From the NCBI RefSeq assembly GCF_007990755.1, contig NZ_BJXA01000014.1, positions 1 to 64,000 on the forward strand: DNA of 64,000 nt. Reading direction: 5' to 3'. Shown here piece after piece: positions 1 through 7,526 of this stretch (position 1 is its first letter; every line of letters starts with the position of its first letter). A model generated the notes under the pieces. It was given only the letters and a program-made list of their open reading frames with translations, did no database searches and had not been told where the DNA came from. A program made the position numbers and the translations under genes. Source of the stretch: Nocardia ninae NBRC 108245 (GTDB taxonomy: Bacteria > Actinomycetota > Actinomycetes > Mycobacteriales > Mycobacteriaceae).

Positions 1-2
1 CG

Positions 3-422
3 ATCGCCGCGGCCGCCGCGGCGGACCCACGCGATGTGCCCGTCGGCGCCGTCGTATTCGACTCCACCGGAAGGGAACTCGCGCGCGCGGCAAACGCGCG
101 CGAGGCCCTCGGTGACCCCACCGCCCACGCCGAGATCCTCGCCCTGCGCCGCGCCGCCGAACGCCACGGCGACGGCTGGCGCCTGGAGGGTGCCACCCTC
201 GCCGTCACCCTTGAGCCCTGCACCATGTGCGCAGGCGCCCTAGTCCTGGCCCGCGTCGCCCGCCTCGTCTTCGGCGCCTGGGAACCCAAAACCGGCGCAG
301 TAGGCTCCCTCTGGGACGTAGTCCGCGACCGCCGCCTCAACCACCGCCCCCAAGTCCACGGCGGCATCCTCGAACCCGACTGCGCCGCCCTCCTCAACAC
401 CTTCTTCCAAACCCAGCGCTGA
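3..422 (+). CDS. tadA: tRNA-specific adenosine deaminase, 5'-truncated by window edge
   Basis: This is the 3' part of a TadA-type deaminase, which converts the wobble adenosine of tRNA-Arg(ACG) to inosine. The frame is open from base 3, and the GTG at 36 is an internal Val codon, so the true start lies upstream of the window. The zinc-site signatures are present: HAEIL, with the catalytic Glu, and the PCTMC cysteine pair about 30 residues later. The C-terminus is complete, ending in a TGA at 420-422. A strong inverted repeat follows. Identification is firm; only the missing N-terminus is unresolved. Confidence 0.93.
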   Translation: MAAAAAADPRDVPVGAVVFDSTGRELARAANAREALGDPTAHAEILALRRAAERHGDGWRLEGATLAVTLEPCTMCAGALVLARVARLVFGAWEPKTGAVGSLWDVVRDRRLNHRPQVHGGILEPDCAALLNTFFQTQR

Positions 423-429
423 GCCCACC

Positions 430-493
430 TGACGCACCGTCCGCGCTCGTGACGCAGGGTGCAGCTTGCGTCACGAGCGCCTTCCGTGCGTCA
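430..493 (+). terminator. Nested inverted repeat after tadA, probable terminator
   Basis: The inner arms are GCGCTCGTGACGCA (443-456) and its exact complement at 467-480, a 14-bp stem with a 10-nt loop. Outer arms TGACGCAC (430-437) and GTGCGTCA (486-493) pair around it. The core TGACGCA therefore occurs four times in alternating orientation. There is no U-tract, so termination is inferred from position between tadA and the tRNA. Confidence 0.6.
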
Positions 494-562
494 AGTCACA
501 CCGGCCCGGGTAGGTGTGCTGGCGATTTAGCGATCCGGAGGCATTCCGGTATGGTTGTCGGC

Positions 563-653
563 GGTGGCGTGTCCGAGCGGCCTAAGGAGCACGCCTCGAA
601 AGCGTGTGAGGGGTAACCCCCCTCCGAGGGTTCAAATCCCTCCGCCACCGCCA
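563..653 (+). tRNA. tRNA-Ser (CGA)
   Basis: The acceptor stem GGTGGCG (563-569) pairs with CGCCACC (643-649), followed by discriminator G and encoded CCA (651-653). The anticodon loop CTCGAAA inside stem CACGC/GCGTG gives anticodon CGA, which reads UCG. A long variable arm (GTGAGGGGTAACCCCCCTC) is typical of class II tRNA-Ser. The T loop TTCAAAT is standard. Its 3' end is repeated at 7444, so this gene is the attachment site of the following island. Confidence 0.95.
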
Positions 654-656
654 AAA
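630..656 (+). repeat. attL-like direct repeat inside tRNA-Ser
   Basis: Twenty-seven bases, from the T arm through CCA plus three A, are identical to 7444-7470. The homology continues with one extra A and GCCCTTCA into both terminators. Duplication of a tRNA 3' end flanking a block of unrelated genes is the classic footprint of tyrosine-recombinase integration. Confidence 0.85.
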
Positions 657-691
657 GCCCTTCACTTGTGCACACAGGTGAGGGGCTTTTT
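653..691 (+). terminator. Rho-independent terminator of tRNA-Ser
   Basis: AAAAGCCCTTCAC (653-665) pairs with GTGAGGGGCTTTT (678-690) with one wobble, followed by a T-run. It resembles the hairpin at 7468-7505, consistent with one being brought in by the island. Confidence 0.85.
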
Positions 692-718
692 CTTCCGGCA
701 ACGGCCGTATGGCTCCGG

Positions 719-1279
719 TCAGGTTTCCTTCATTGGCTCCTCGAACAGCAGTGTCGGCTCAGCGAGGATGTCTCGCCCTGTTTCGCTCTTGTAGACCTCG
801 TCCACGCTGCCGAACCTGGCTTCGGTGTAGTCCAGACCCAGGCGTGTGGCTGCGAGACGCACGGCAGACTCGCTCGGACCCTCGATCTCCAGGAATGTCG
901 GTAAACCGGGCCAGGTGTCCAGGTCGAACACCATGTCGCCGAGTTGCCACTCCTCGCGGTAGTTCTCCTGGTATCGGACCTGCCGCAGGCCGAGATTGAC
1001 CAGGATTTCTGCCATGGCGTGCAGGTCTCCCACGGCGGTTTCGATTTCAGTGGTGCCGTCGATGGTGGTGGCGTCGGTGACCTGCTTGAGTGTCAGCGTG
1101 GAGCGTGACCCCTCGTCACGCAGGCGGACCCATGCACCACGAGTCAGTGAGTCGTTCTCGAATATCTTGCGGGTCAACAGCGTTCGTGAGAACGACTGGA
1201 TCGCGCCGAGCCCGGTGAGCTTCGCGCGCAGACCTTCGACGTCTACCGCCAGGAACTTCGCCTCGTACTCATGTTTCAT
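719..1279 (-). CDS. CYTH-domain (class IV adenylate cyclase / triphosphatase-like) protein
   Basis: This is a 186-aa CYTH (triphosphate tunnel metalloenzyme) protein. The hallmark ExExK motif is at residues 4-8 (HEYEAKF), and later strands show the alternating charged residues of the tunnel. Members act on triphosphate-containing compounds (cyclising ATP, or hydrolysing thiamine-, nucleoside- or inorganic triphosphate). The substrate cannot be told here. The ATG at 1279 overlaps the TGA of the upstream methyltransferase by four bases, so translation is coupled. It is the last gene of the leftward radical-SAM/kinase/methyltransferase/CYTH operon in the tRNA-Ser island. An upstream in-frame extension exists but only reads through the neighbour. 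Confidence 0.82.
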   Translation of the reverse strand: MKHEYEAKFLAVDVEGLRAKLTGLGAIQSFSRTLLTRKIFENDSLTRGAWVRLRDEGSRSTLTLKQVTDATTIDGTTEIETAVGDLHAMAEILVNLGLRQVRYQENYREEWQLGDMVFDLDTWPGLPTFLEIEGPSESAVRLAATRLGLDYTEARFGSVDEVYKSETGRDILAEPTLLFEEPMKET

Positions 1280-1953
1280 TGCTGCTGTATCCGCCTTCGA
1301 GTTGGTCCTCCGGGGTCTCGCCTTGCGATAAGCAATCCCATGCGGTGGGTGTGGTCGTCCAACTGGCCCACATGGGCACGCTCGGTGAACCAGTCGGTGT
1401 GCAACGTCAATTGCACCTCCCAATCGTTCGTGAAGTAGCGGGACAGTCGGTCGGGTGCGGTGTAGTGCTCGATCGAGTGGTGACGTGGTTCGACCGGCAT
1501 CATGAACTCCGCACCGAACAGTCCTCCCCGTCGAACGAGCCGCTGCATCCGGCCGACGAACTCACTCAGAGGTCTTCGGTGGTTCACGCTGTAGTGCCAC
1601 GAGCAGCTGGTCCATACCGCGTCAACGGTGGTCTCCGCGGATTCGACTTCGAGGAAGTCCGCGCACACGATACGAACTCGATGATGGAGATTGGCCTCTT
1701 TCAGCCGCTCCACCAAACCAGGGACGTAGGTAATCCCCGACACCGGAAGCAGCGCTTCGCCGCCGTTCAGCGCAAGCGGGTCCTTCTCGATGGCGACAAC
1801 GCGGTACCCGGCTGCGGCTAGGGGCAGTACGAACTTGCCGTCGCTGGCACCGATCACGGCTACGGTCGCGCCCGGCCGGCACTCTTCATTGAGAGCGCGC
1901 ACGAACTGAGGAAAGAAGGTCAGGGTCTGTTCCCACAGGCTATCGGTAGGCAC
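1276..1953 (-). CDS. Class I SAM-dependent methyltransferase
   Basis: This is a protein of about 225 residues with a Rossmann methyltransferase core: motif I VAVIGASDGKF near residue 32, the acidic end of strand 2 (VVAIEKDP), then CADFLEV and a proline-poor motif around TSCSWHYS. The acceptor is unknown. I choose the GTG at 1953 because GGGGG lies at Shine-Dalgarno distance; a TTG at 1965 would add four residues. It overlaps the kinase gene upstream and the CYTH gene downstream (ATGA), placing it in the middle of the island operon. A role in modifying the same small molecule as its neighbours is inference only. Confidence 0.78.
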   Translation of the reverse strand: MPTDSLWEQTLTFFPQFVRALNEECRPGATVAVIGASDGKFVLPLAAAGYRVVAIEKDPLALNGGEALLPVSGITYVPGLVERLKEANLHHRVRIVCADFLEVESAETTVDAVWTSCSWHYSVNHRRPLSEFVGRMQRLVRRGGLFGAEFMMPVEPRHHSIEHYTAPDRLSRYFTNDWEVQLTLHTDWFTERAHVGQLDDHTHRMGLLIARRDPGGPTRRRIQQQ

Positions 1954-2506
1954 GGTCGCCCCCAATCGCGTTCAGGTCCAGGATCGCTCTGACGACCTGC
2001 TCGGGTCGTCGTCCGCTGGTCTCGATCTGGTGGACGGGAAGCTGGAGGTAGGCGTCGGCAAGGCGCTCGGCATTCTGCTCGCCGATGGTGTCCCATCTCG
2101 TAGCTGGTTTAGCGCGCGCAGCCATACGCTTCCGCCGTTCGTGTGGCTCGCACACCAACTGGTACATGACTGGTTGGGGCAGGTTGCGCGGGAGGATCAC
2201 GTCGACGTCAGCTCCATAGACCCGGTGGGTGGTCAGGCAGCGGGCGAAATAGCTTTCGACCACGACGGGAATTCCGGCGTCGAGATACCGGCGGATCTGG
2301 TCGACTGCGGTGAAGAGCGCGGATAGGAAGAGGCACATCCGCGCATTCGCGTTCTCGTACATGTCGAGTTCCCGGCGAAGTGGTTGATAGAACGCTGGAA
2401 CTGTCGGCACCAGGACTGCCTCGCGAGCTTCGGCAAGCAATGGGGCGACAGTCGATTTTCCAGTGCCAGGTAAGCCTTCGATACTCTCGAAGAGGTACCT
2501 ACGCAT
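1940..2506 (-). CDS. P-loop nucleotide kinase-like protein (thymidylate/deoxynucleoside kinase fold)
   Basis: Walker A is GLPGTGKST at residues 11-19, right after an N-terminal strand. A DR-like segment (VVVESYFAR) and a basic LID-like stretch (HERRKRMAARAK) resemble thymidylate and deoxynucleoside kinases. It probably phosphorylates a nucleoside, nucleotide or related alcohol. The ATG at 2506 overlaps the radical SAM stop by eight bases (ATGCGTAG), which fixes the start; an in-frame codon at 2521 would add five residues. Coupling to a radical SAM gene and a methyltransferase argues for a dedicated biosynthetic role rather than DNA precursor supply. Substrate unknown. Confidence 0.75.
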   Translation of the reverse strand: MRRYLFESIEGLPGTGKSTVAPLLAEAREAVLVPTVPAFYQPLRRELDMYENANARMCLFLSALFTAVDQIRRYLDAGIPVVVESYFARCLTTHRVYGADVDVILPRNLPQPVMYQLVCEPHERRKRMAARAKPATRWDTIGEQNAERLADAYLQLPVHQIETSGRRPEQVVRAILDLNAIGGDRAYR

Positions 2507-3398
2507 GGCTGTACACCACATCCGGGATACCCAGTGTCACTTCGTCTTTAGCCGACGGCCGGTGGACGATGCGATCTGTGTCCTTGTCGTACCAAAAGGC
2601 ATGCGAGTCCTTGCCCACGGCCTTGCACGACATCGTGAGGGCGCCCCGTGGGTCGGATTCGATTCGGTCGATTTCATCGCGCGGGCCTGGCATGGCGCAC
2701 GGTAAAGCGCCGTCTTCGGACAGGTCTTCATCCAAGACCACTTCTATTCGTAGCGGTGCGCTCCGCAGCTGGTCGCGCATCACCGAGTAGTCAGCGGGAT
2801 CGGTGACCAGTAGTTCAGGATGGAGCGCAGCGTTTCCGACAGGGCGCAGCTGATGCAGTTTGAGCTGCGAGACTCCTAGCGCTTGCAGCGTGTAGGCAAG
2901 GTCGACTACTTCGCTGATGTTGTGTCGGTTCACAGTCAGTGTCGCCCCGGTTCGCACGCCCAGGCCCCGCGCGAGGGCGATCGAATCGAGTGCCGCCGTG
3001 TAGCTTCCATCGCGGCGAATGGCGTCGTTGGTGTTGCCGATGCCTTCTAGCGAGATTCGAAGCAGGTCAATACACGGTGCGATTTCGCGCAAACGTGGAC
3101 CGATTCGGTAGCCGTTGGTGCAAATCTCCACTACCTGACCGAGGGTGTGCTTCGCGTAGCGAACAACGGGTGCCAGATCCTTGTAGACGAACGGCTCGCC
3201 GCCAAGCAACGTCACTGCCTCCGTGCCGTGTTGCTGCTGCATGAGTCGCATCAGATTGCATGCCTGCTCGGCGGTGTAGGCATCTGCGTATTTCAGCCGC
3301 TCACCGTGGAAGCAATGACCACAGGCGAAATTGCAGCGGTACAGCAGTTGGAGATACAGCATCCGAATCTTGCGCACACCGGTGACTTCTTCAATCAC
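2499..3398 (-). CDS. Radical SAM enzyme
   Basis: A 299-aa radical SAM protein. The cluster motif CNFACGHC (Cys22, Cys26, Cys29) binds a [4Fe-4S] cluster, and LLGGEPF is the SAM-binding GGE motif. A SLEG strand and a TNR/RPVG stretch follow, as in MoaA/PqqE/SPASM-type enzymes. Two more cysteines sit in the C-terminal part (LPCAMPG, TMSCKAV), too few for a full SPASM domain. I start at the GTG at 3398, which has GGGGGA six bases upstream; a longer frame to 3551 would overlap the divergent regulator. It is the first gene of the leftward four-gene operon. It could make a modified nucleotide or a peptide-derived product; no precursor peptide was recognised. Confidence 0.82.
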   Translation of the reverse strand: MIEEVTGVRKIRMLYLQLLYRCNFACGHCFHGERLKYADAYTAEQACNLMRLMQQQHGTEAVTLLGGEPFVYKDLAPVVRYAKHTLGQVVEICTNGYRIGPRLREIAPCIDLLRISLEGIGNTNDAIRRDGSYTAALDSIALARGLGVRTGATLTVNRHNISEVVDLAYTLQALGVSQLKLHQLRPVGNAALHPELLVTDPADYSVMRDQLRSAPLRIEVVLDEDLSEDGALPCAMPGPRDEIDRIESDPRGALTMSCKAVGKDSHAFWYDKDTDRIVHRPSAKDEVTLGIPDVVYSHA

Positions 3399-3516
3399 GT
3401 TGTCCCCCTGAGGTTTCGTGGGTGGGAAGTCATCGTGTCCGAGAACAGCAGGACCGCGTAACCGCGTATAGGGCTGGGCGATAGACGTCCTGGGACGTTT
3501 TCGGCGTCCCGCCGCG
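3399..3516. promoter_or_regulatory. Divergent promoter region, radical SAM operon / XRE regulator
   Basis: This 118-bp gap separates the leftward operon from the rightward regulator-NUDIX pair. It must hold both promoters and is the obvious target for the XRE protein encoded beside it. I could not define an operator by eye. Confidence 0.5.
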
Positions 3517-4290
3517 ATGTCCTTGCTGATGCCAGGCTCGTCGGCTTCCATAGAGACTGTGAACGTCCGACTACAGAGCGTGCTGCTCCAGCGTGGCGTC
3601 AGGCCCGAGTCGCTGGCCGAAGCGTGCCAGGTTGACCCGAAGACAGTCGGACGATGGCTTGGCGGCAGGGTGCCACACCCGAAACATCGTCACCGCGTCG
3701 CGCACCACCTTCGTGTTGAAGAAGAGTTTCTGTGGCCGCCCGCGCCGGAGACTCCGCCGGTTCCGAAGAACCTCGAGTTGGTTGCCACCTATCCGAACCG
3801 CGCCGAGGTACCACGAGAAGTCTGGTTGTCGCTGCTCCGCGACGCCACCGAACAGGTAGACGTACTGGTCTTCTCCGGGACGTTCTTCGTCCAGACGAAC
3901 CCCCAAGTCGTGAAGATGCTTGCCGAGCGGGCTGTCCAGGGAGCAAAGGTCCGGCTGTGCTTCGGAAATCCCACTGGCGAAGCCGTTGCCGCTCGCGGTC
4001 TAGAGGAAGGCATCGGCGATACCTTGTCGGCGAAAGTCCGTGCGTCACTGACCTATTACCGGACGTTGCTGTCCGAGGATGGGTGCGAGGTCCGCCTACA
4101 CGACACGACGCTGTACAACTCTCTCTTCCGCTACGACGAAAACCTACTGGTGAACCCACATATCTGGGGACAACCCGCCAGCGCAAACCCGGTTGTCCAA
4201 CTCAAGCGCGTCGACGACTCCGGATGGTTCGACAACTACACCGAAAGCTTCGATGCCATCTGGGCAGACGCGAAACCTTGGACACCCTGA
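3517..4290 (+). CDS. XRE-type regulator with PLD-like C-terminal domain (DUF5919-like)
   Basis: The 257-aa product has an N-terminal helix-turn-helix (residues ~14-60, with LAEACQVDPKTVGRWLGG as the recognition region). A C-terminal alpha/beta domain (~85-255) contains VDVLVFSGTFF and GAKVRLCFGNP, resembling the phospholipase-D-like fold of DUF5919 regulators. Such proteins in actinomycetes commonly sit directly before a NUDIX gene, as here (13-bp gap). It probably senses a ligand through the C-terminal domain and controls the divergent promoter. The start at 3517 is the first ATG; 3529 or the GTG at 3559 are possible. Confidence 0.8.
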   Translation: MSLLMPGSSASIETVNVRLQSVLLQRGVRPESLAEACQVDPKTVGRWLGGRVPHPKHRHRVAHHLRVEEEFLWPPAPETPPVPKNLELVATYPNRAEVPREVWLSLLRDATEQVDVLVFSGTFFVQTNPQVVKMLAERAVQGAKVRLCFGNPTGEAVAARGLEEGIGDTLSAKVRASLTYYRTLLSEDGCEVRLHDTTLYNSLFRYDENLLVNPHIWGQPASANPVVQLKRVDDSGWFDNYTESFDAIWADAKPWTP

Positions 4291-4303
4291 CGAAAGGCTG
4301 ATC

Positions 4304-4771
4304 ATGGGCAGAATCGAGTACTACTTCGACCCGAAGGCACCCAAGCCCAATTCGCTTGTGGTGGCATGCAATCTGCTCGTCACCGACGAGTCCGGGGCAA
4401 TTCTGTTGCAGCGGCGTCGTGATACGGGTCAGTGGGCGTTGCCTGGTGGCGCAATGGATATGGGCGAAACGCCCGCCGAGTGTGCCATCAGAGAATGTCA
4501 GGAAGAAACCGGTATCACGGCTGAAATAACAGGCTTCCTAGGCGTTTACAGCAACCCGAATCACATCGTCGCCTATACCGATGGCGAAATTCGTCAGCAG
4601 TACGAGAACACTTACATCGGCCGACCAGTCGGCGGGGAGCCCACCATCAACGACGAAGCTGACGGCGTAACCTTCGTGCTCCCTACAGATTTGGACCAGT
4701 ACGATATCCACCCGAGTATGCGCCAACAGATCGGTGACTATCTGTCGGGCAACTACCCCTACCTCGGATGA
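4304..4771 (+). CDS. NUDIX hydrolase
   Basis: A 155-aa NUDIX protein. A full NUDIX box (G-x5-E-x7-REUxEE-x-GU) occupies residues 49-71, with GETPAEC and RECQEETGI clearly visible. These enzymes hydrolyse nucleoside diphosphates linked to another group. The ATG at 4304 has GAAAGG at good distance. It follows the regulator gene as an operon, and its 3' end overlaps the convergent HD gene by 13 bp. Its substrate may be the product or by-product of the island pathway (inference). Confidence 0.88.
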   Translation: MGRIEYYFDPKAPKPNSLVVACNLLVTDESGAILLQRRRDTGQWALPGGAMDMGETPAECAIRECQEETGITAEITGFLGVYSNPNHIVAYTDGEIRQQYENTYIGRPVGGEPTINDEADGVTFVLPTDLDQYDIHPSMRQQIGDYLSGNYPYLG

Positions 4772-5322
4772 GTCAATAGCGCTTGCTCGATCCGCGCCAC
4801 TGTCGCAAAGATATCCGGTGTAGCACGCTGAATGAACCGACCCACCAAGGTATCTGGACCGTAGCGGCTTATGATTTCTGCTACCCGGTCGCCCGCCGTG
4901 GTTCGTGTGCCATCCGGTGTTGTTGTTATGTCGCAGTAGGTCAAGGCATCCACCAGCAGTGGATTATCCAGGATAGGAAACTCTGACTCCAGTTCGTCAC
5001 GCAAACCGCGCTCGTCCGCTTCCAGCAAAGCGAAGGTGTGGTTCGCGACCAGACGGACAAGCCGCTCATCGGCGCGATGCTCGTCCCGCAAGAAGCGGGC
5101 ACCGTCCAGCGGATGAAACCCGGTCATCGCAAGCCTGGGCGCGTATCCGACGTCATGGAGGATGGCGGACGCTTCGAGCAATTCCTGATCGCAGCTGAGT
5201 TGTGCCGCAAGCTCAACCGCGGCTTCCGCCACTCCCTTCGAGTGCTCCCAACGTCGATGTAGCGGTATCTCCAACTCGCTCTGAGCCAGACGCCAAGCCC
5301 AAGACGGCTCGTAGACGGTCAT
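4759..5322 (-). CDS. HD-domain phosphohydrolase-like protein
   Basis: A 187-aa HD-domain protein. The metal ligands are visible as H27 (WEHSKG), the HD doublet H56-D57 (ILHDVGY), H near 94 (ANHTF) and a downstream Asp (TYCDITTT). HD proteins of this size hydrolyse phosphate esters, often of nucleotides. It is convergent with the NUDIX gene (13-bp overlap), so the two 3' ends are locked together, which suggests long co-inheritance. It completes a set of nucleotide-handling enzymes in the island. Confidence 0.83.
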   Translation of the reverse strand: MTVYEPSWAWRLAQSELEIPLHRRWEHSKGVAEAAVELAAQLSCDQELLEASAILHDVGYAPRLAMTGFHPLDGARFLRDEHRADERLVRLVANHTFALLEADERGLRDELESEFPILDNPLLVDALTYCDITTTPDGTRTTAGDRVAEIISRYGPDTLVGRFIQRATPDIFATVARIEQALLTHPR

Positions 5323-5530
5323 CGTCCAACGCTAACTGTTGCTGGGTGCGCTTGGTGGTGATTGTGCGGCACCTGGTGGCCCTCTCACCCCGGCGCCTAT
5401 CGAAGCGTTCCGTATAGCAGGAACGAGGCTGTACGGGTTGCGCGGGCGGTGGGCTCATTGGCCCGCAAATATCTGTGGCAGGTCATATGCTGGTTCGACT
5501 CCATACCACTGTCGGCGGACCGAGGTAGCT

Positions 5531-6298
5531 ATGCCGGAAAACGAGCAATCCGAGGACGTCACGGTTGCAGTTCCAGCCGCCGATGCGATTGCGTTCACGG
5601 AACTTGCGAACGTAACAGTCCGTGAGAGCTTGACCGCGCAGCATCTCTGGGCTGCACTGCATTTTGCACGACTGTGCGACGAACGCGAAGCCGAGGTCAC
5701 GCAGGCGGCATCCGGCAAAGTAGATTTTCCGCATCGTTCGTATGCGATGGCTAGCGTAAAATTCGCAGCCTCATTCCTCGAATCACTCGTGAACGAGCTG
5801 TTCAGTGACGCCGCAGACCAGTACATGTCTACGAACACCGCACGCATGAGAGTGTTTACGCCTCAAGTCATCACGACGCTGGCAACCCTATGGGATGAGA
5901 CCGAGGTTCGGAAGAAGAAGCAATATCTCCAACTGTTCGAAAAGTATCAGCAGGCTCTCGGTATCGCTGGCGTAGCCTTGTTTGCCAAAGCTGATCCAAT
6001 TTACAGTTCTGCTCAATCCATGATCTACCTGCGGAACCAACTCGTCCACTTCAAGGTTGGTTGGCAGAAGGTGGGCGTGCCGCAGAACCAGGCGAGTGAG
6101 ATCGAGAGGCGTCTAAAACCCGAGTTCTTGGGCAACCGACAGCCAATCGGCATGCCGTGGTTCCCAAACAAATGTTTGGGCGCAGGGTGCGCGCAATGGG
6201 CCTGCACCACGGCCACGGTATTCGCAGACGAGTGGCTCGCCCGGATGGCCCTTCCGCAAGACTACAAACAGACGTTATGCGACTTCGGTGCTCCGTAA
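5531..6298 (+). CDS. Hypothetical protein with HEPN-like RxxxxH motif
   Basis: A 255-aa mostly helical protein that I do not recognise as a named family. Near residue 168 it carries YLRNQLVH, i.e. R-x4-H preceded by hydrophobics, which matches the catalytic motif of HEPN ribonucleases found in toxins and abortive-infection proteins. Codon use is less GC-rich than the surrounding chromosome (runs such as GAAGAAGAAGCAATATC), supporting recent transfer. The ATG at 5531 has GAGGTAG upstream. No partner antitoxin gene is obvious beside it. The HEPN reading rests on one motif and is an inference. Confidence 0.6.
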   Translation: MPENEQSEDVTVAVPAADAIAFTELANVTVRESLTAQHLWAALHFARLCDEREAEVTQAASGKVDFPHRSYAMASVKFAASFLESLVNELFSDAADQYMSTNTARMRVFTPQVITTLATLWDETEVRKKKQYLQLFEKYQQALGIAGVALFAKADPIYSSAQSMIYLRNQLVHFKVGWQKVGVPQNQASEIERRLKPEFLGNRQPIGMPWFPNKCLGAGCAQWACTTATVFADEWLARMALPQDYKQTLCDFGAP

Positions 6299-6559
6299 GG
6301 GATTGTCTTGAGCGTCAGATGTCATGTAAATAAGCCGCTTACGGCGCAGTTAGCGGTAGAGGGTGCTCTGCGGCCAGAACGCCCGCGCAAGTCGAATTCA
6401 GGATGATTTCTGGTTGGGTCCTGTTGCTGACCGGCGACAGGGGGCACTCGATGCGGCACCAGGCCCTTGGTTGTCACATCAGCAGGTTTCCCGACGATCT
6501 ATATATCAACATCAGTTTTCTCGGATGGTTCAGGCCGGGTATCGAGCACAGGAGGAATT

Positions 6560-6766
6560 GTGTCCGTTCATGAAGTTAGATTGTCGACCGATGGACTTCT
6601 GCTAAATCGGGTCGATCTGAGTTTTAACGTGAAGATCGACGGCAAGGTGCTGGGCGACCTGCTGGTGTCCGAAGGCCGCTTGGACTGGCGGCCGAAGTAC
6701 GGTCGCGCAGTCATCCCGATCAAATGGAGCGAGTTCGCTCGGTGGGCGACAGAACAGCAGGGCTGA
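6560..6766 (+). CDS. Small conserved-type hypothetical protein (68 aa)
   Basis: It begins at a GTG preceded by a clear GGAGG five bases upstream and ends at 6766. The product has regular beta-rich segments (LSFNVKIDGKVLGDLLVS, then WRPKYGRAVIPIKW) and no signal or membrane segment. I do not know a function; short proteins of this look occur in actinobacterial mobile DNA. It is the last gene before the right attachment site of the island. Confidence 0.6.
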   Translation: MSVHEVRLSTDGLLLNRVDLSFNVKIDGKVLGDLLVSEGRLDWRPKYGRAVIPIKWSEFARWATEQQG

Positions 6767-7443
6767 GCCCAGACGTCGTTCCGTCGATCCATAAAACCGT
6801 GTCTTGCCGTGAAGATCGCGCCAACTGTGGTCGTTCGCCTCATCGCGAGGGCGGCGACCGGAAGCGGTCCCCTCCCCGGTTGCCGTTTTTGAGGAAGAGC
6901 AAGGTGGGCGTGACCGGAACGTCCGATGCCGTCTGCTGCGCGGTCGCGAATGTCGGCATCTGCCGCAAGTCATGAGCTGGGGTGGCGGCACCCTCCTTCC
7001 CTCCCGGTTCACGGCCCATCCTCAGGCATACGGGCCAAACCTCCACCGACCAGGGGGGAGGGGGGTCGGAGGCAACTATTGGCCTGCCCTCAGGCATACA
7101 GGCCGGTATCCCCCCGCGCGGACTTCTGTTGAAGAGAGATGGGCGACTGTGCCGGAGGATGCGTCAGCAATGGCACGGAGGGGTTGTATGCCCGGTGTGT
7201 CTTACACCCCTTGGAACCCGTACTTGGAGAAGACAACAGAGCGGTGCGGGGGCGAGTAGGCATGCGGGGGAGGGGTCCCTAGCCTGGGGTGTTTCCAGCA
7301 GGCGACGAGGTGTTGGTGACAAGAATCTGACAAAGAATGCCGGTCGAACGCAGTCTTCGGCCGGGAATGCGAGTGAATGAAAGTTCTGTGCTACCAGAGG
7401 GTTTGCGCGAAATCGCCTGATCGTGGTAGTGGGGTGACGGAGC
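6767..7443. other. Gene-poor right end of tRNA-Ser island with a short direct repeat
   Basis: No frame here has convincing coding character. CCTCAGGCATAC-x-GGCC occurs twice (around 7020 and 7089), about 69 bp apart, within purine-rich and pyrimidine-rich tracts. A decayed integrase/excision region would be expected at this end, but no integrase similarity could be read. Confidence 0.5.
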
Positions 7444-7470
7444 GTTCAAATCCCTCCGCCACCGCCAAAA
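7444..7470 (+). repeat. attR-like copy of tRNA-Ser 3' end
   Basis: Exact copy of 630-656, without the 5' two-thirds of the tRNA. This is the displaced original tRNA 3' end expected after site-specific integration into 563-653. Confidence 0.85.
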
Positions 7471-7505
7471 AGCCCTTCATCTGCACGAGCAGGTGAAGGG
7501 CTTTT
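7468..7505 (+). terminator. Terminator following the displaced tRNA end
   Basis: AAAAGCCCTTCATCTGC (7468-7484) pairs with GCAGGTGAAGGGCTTTT (7489-7505) with one wobble, loop ACGA, then a T-run. It is probably the ancestral terminator of the tRNA-Ser gene. Confidence 0.85.
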
Positions 7506-7526
7506 TTTATACCGGTCGACTACGTC

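Noticed and set aside
2499-3398. Radical SAM protein as a prokaryotic viperin
   Set aside because: CNFACGHCFH and the adjacent nucleotide kinase recall viperin loci, but the SLEG, NDAIRRDGSY and RPVG segments fit MoaA/PqqE-type enzymes better. Not called viperin without an alignment.
657-7443. Integrase or excisionase in the tRNA-Ser island
   Set aside because: No frame shows the R-H-R-Y residues of a tyrosine recombinase or a serine-recombinase start; the XRE gene at 3517 is a ligand-type regulator.
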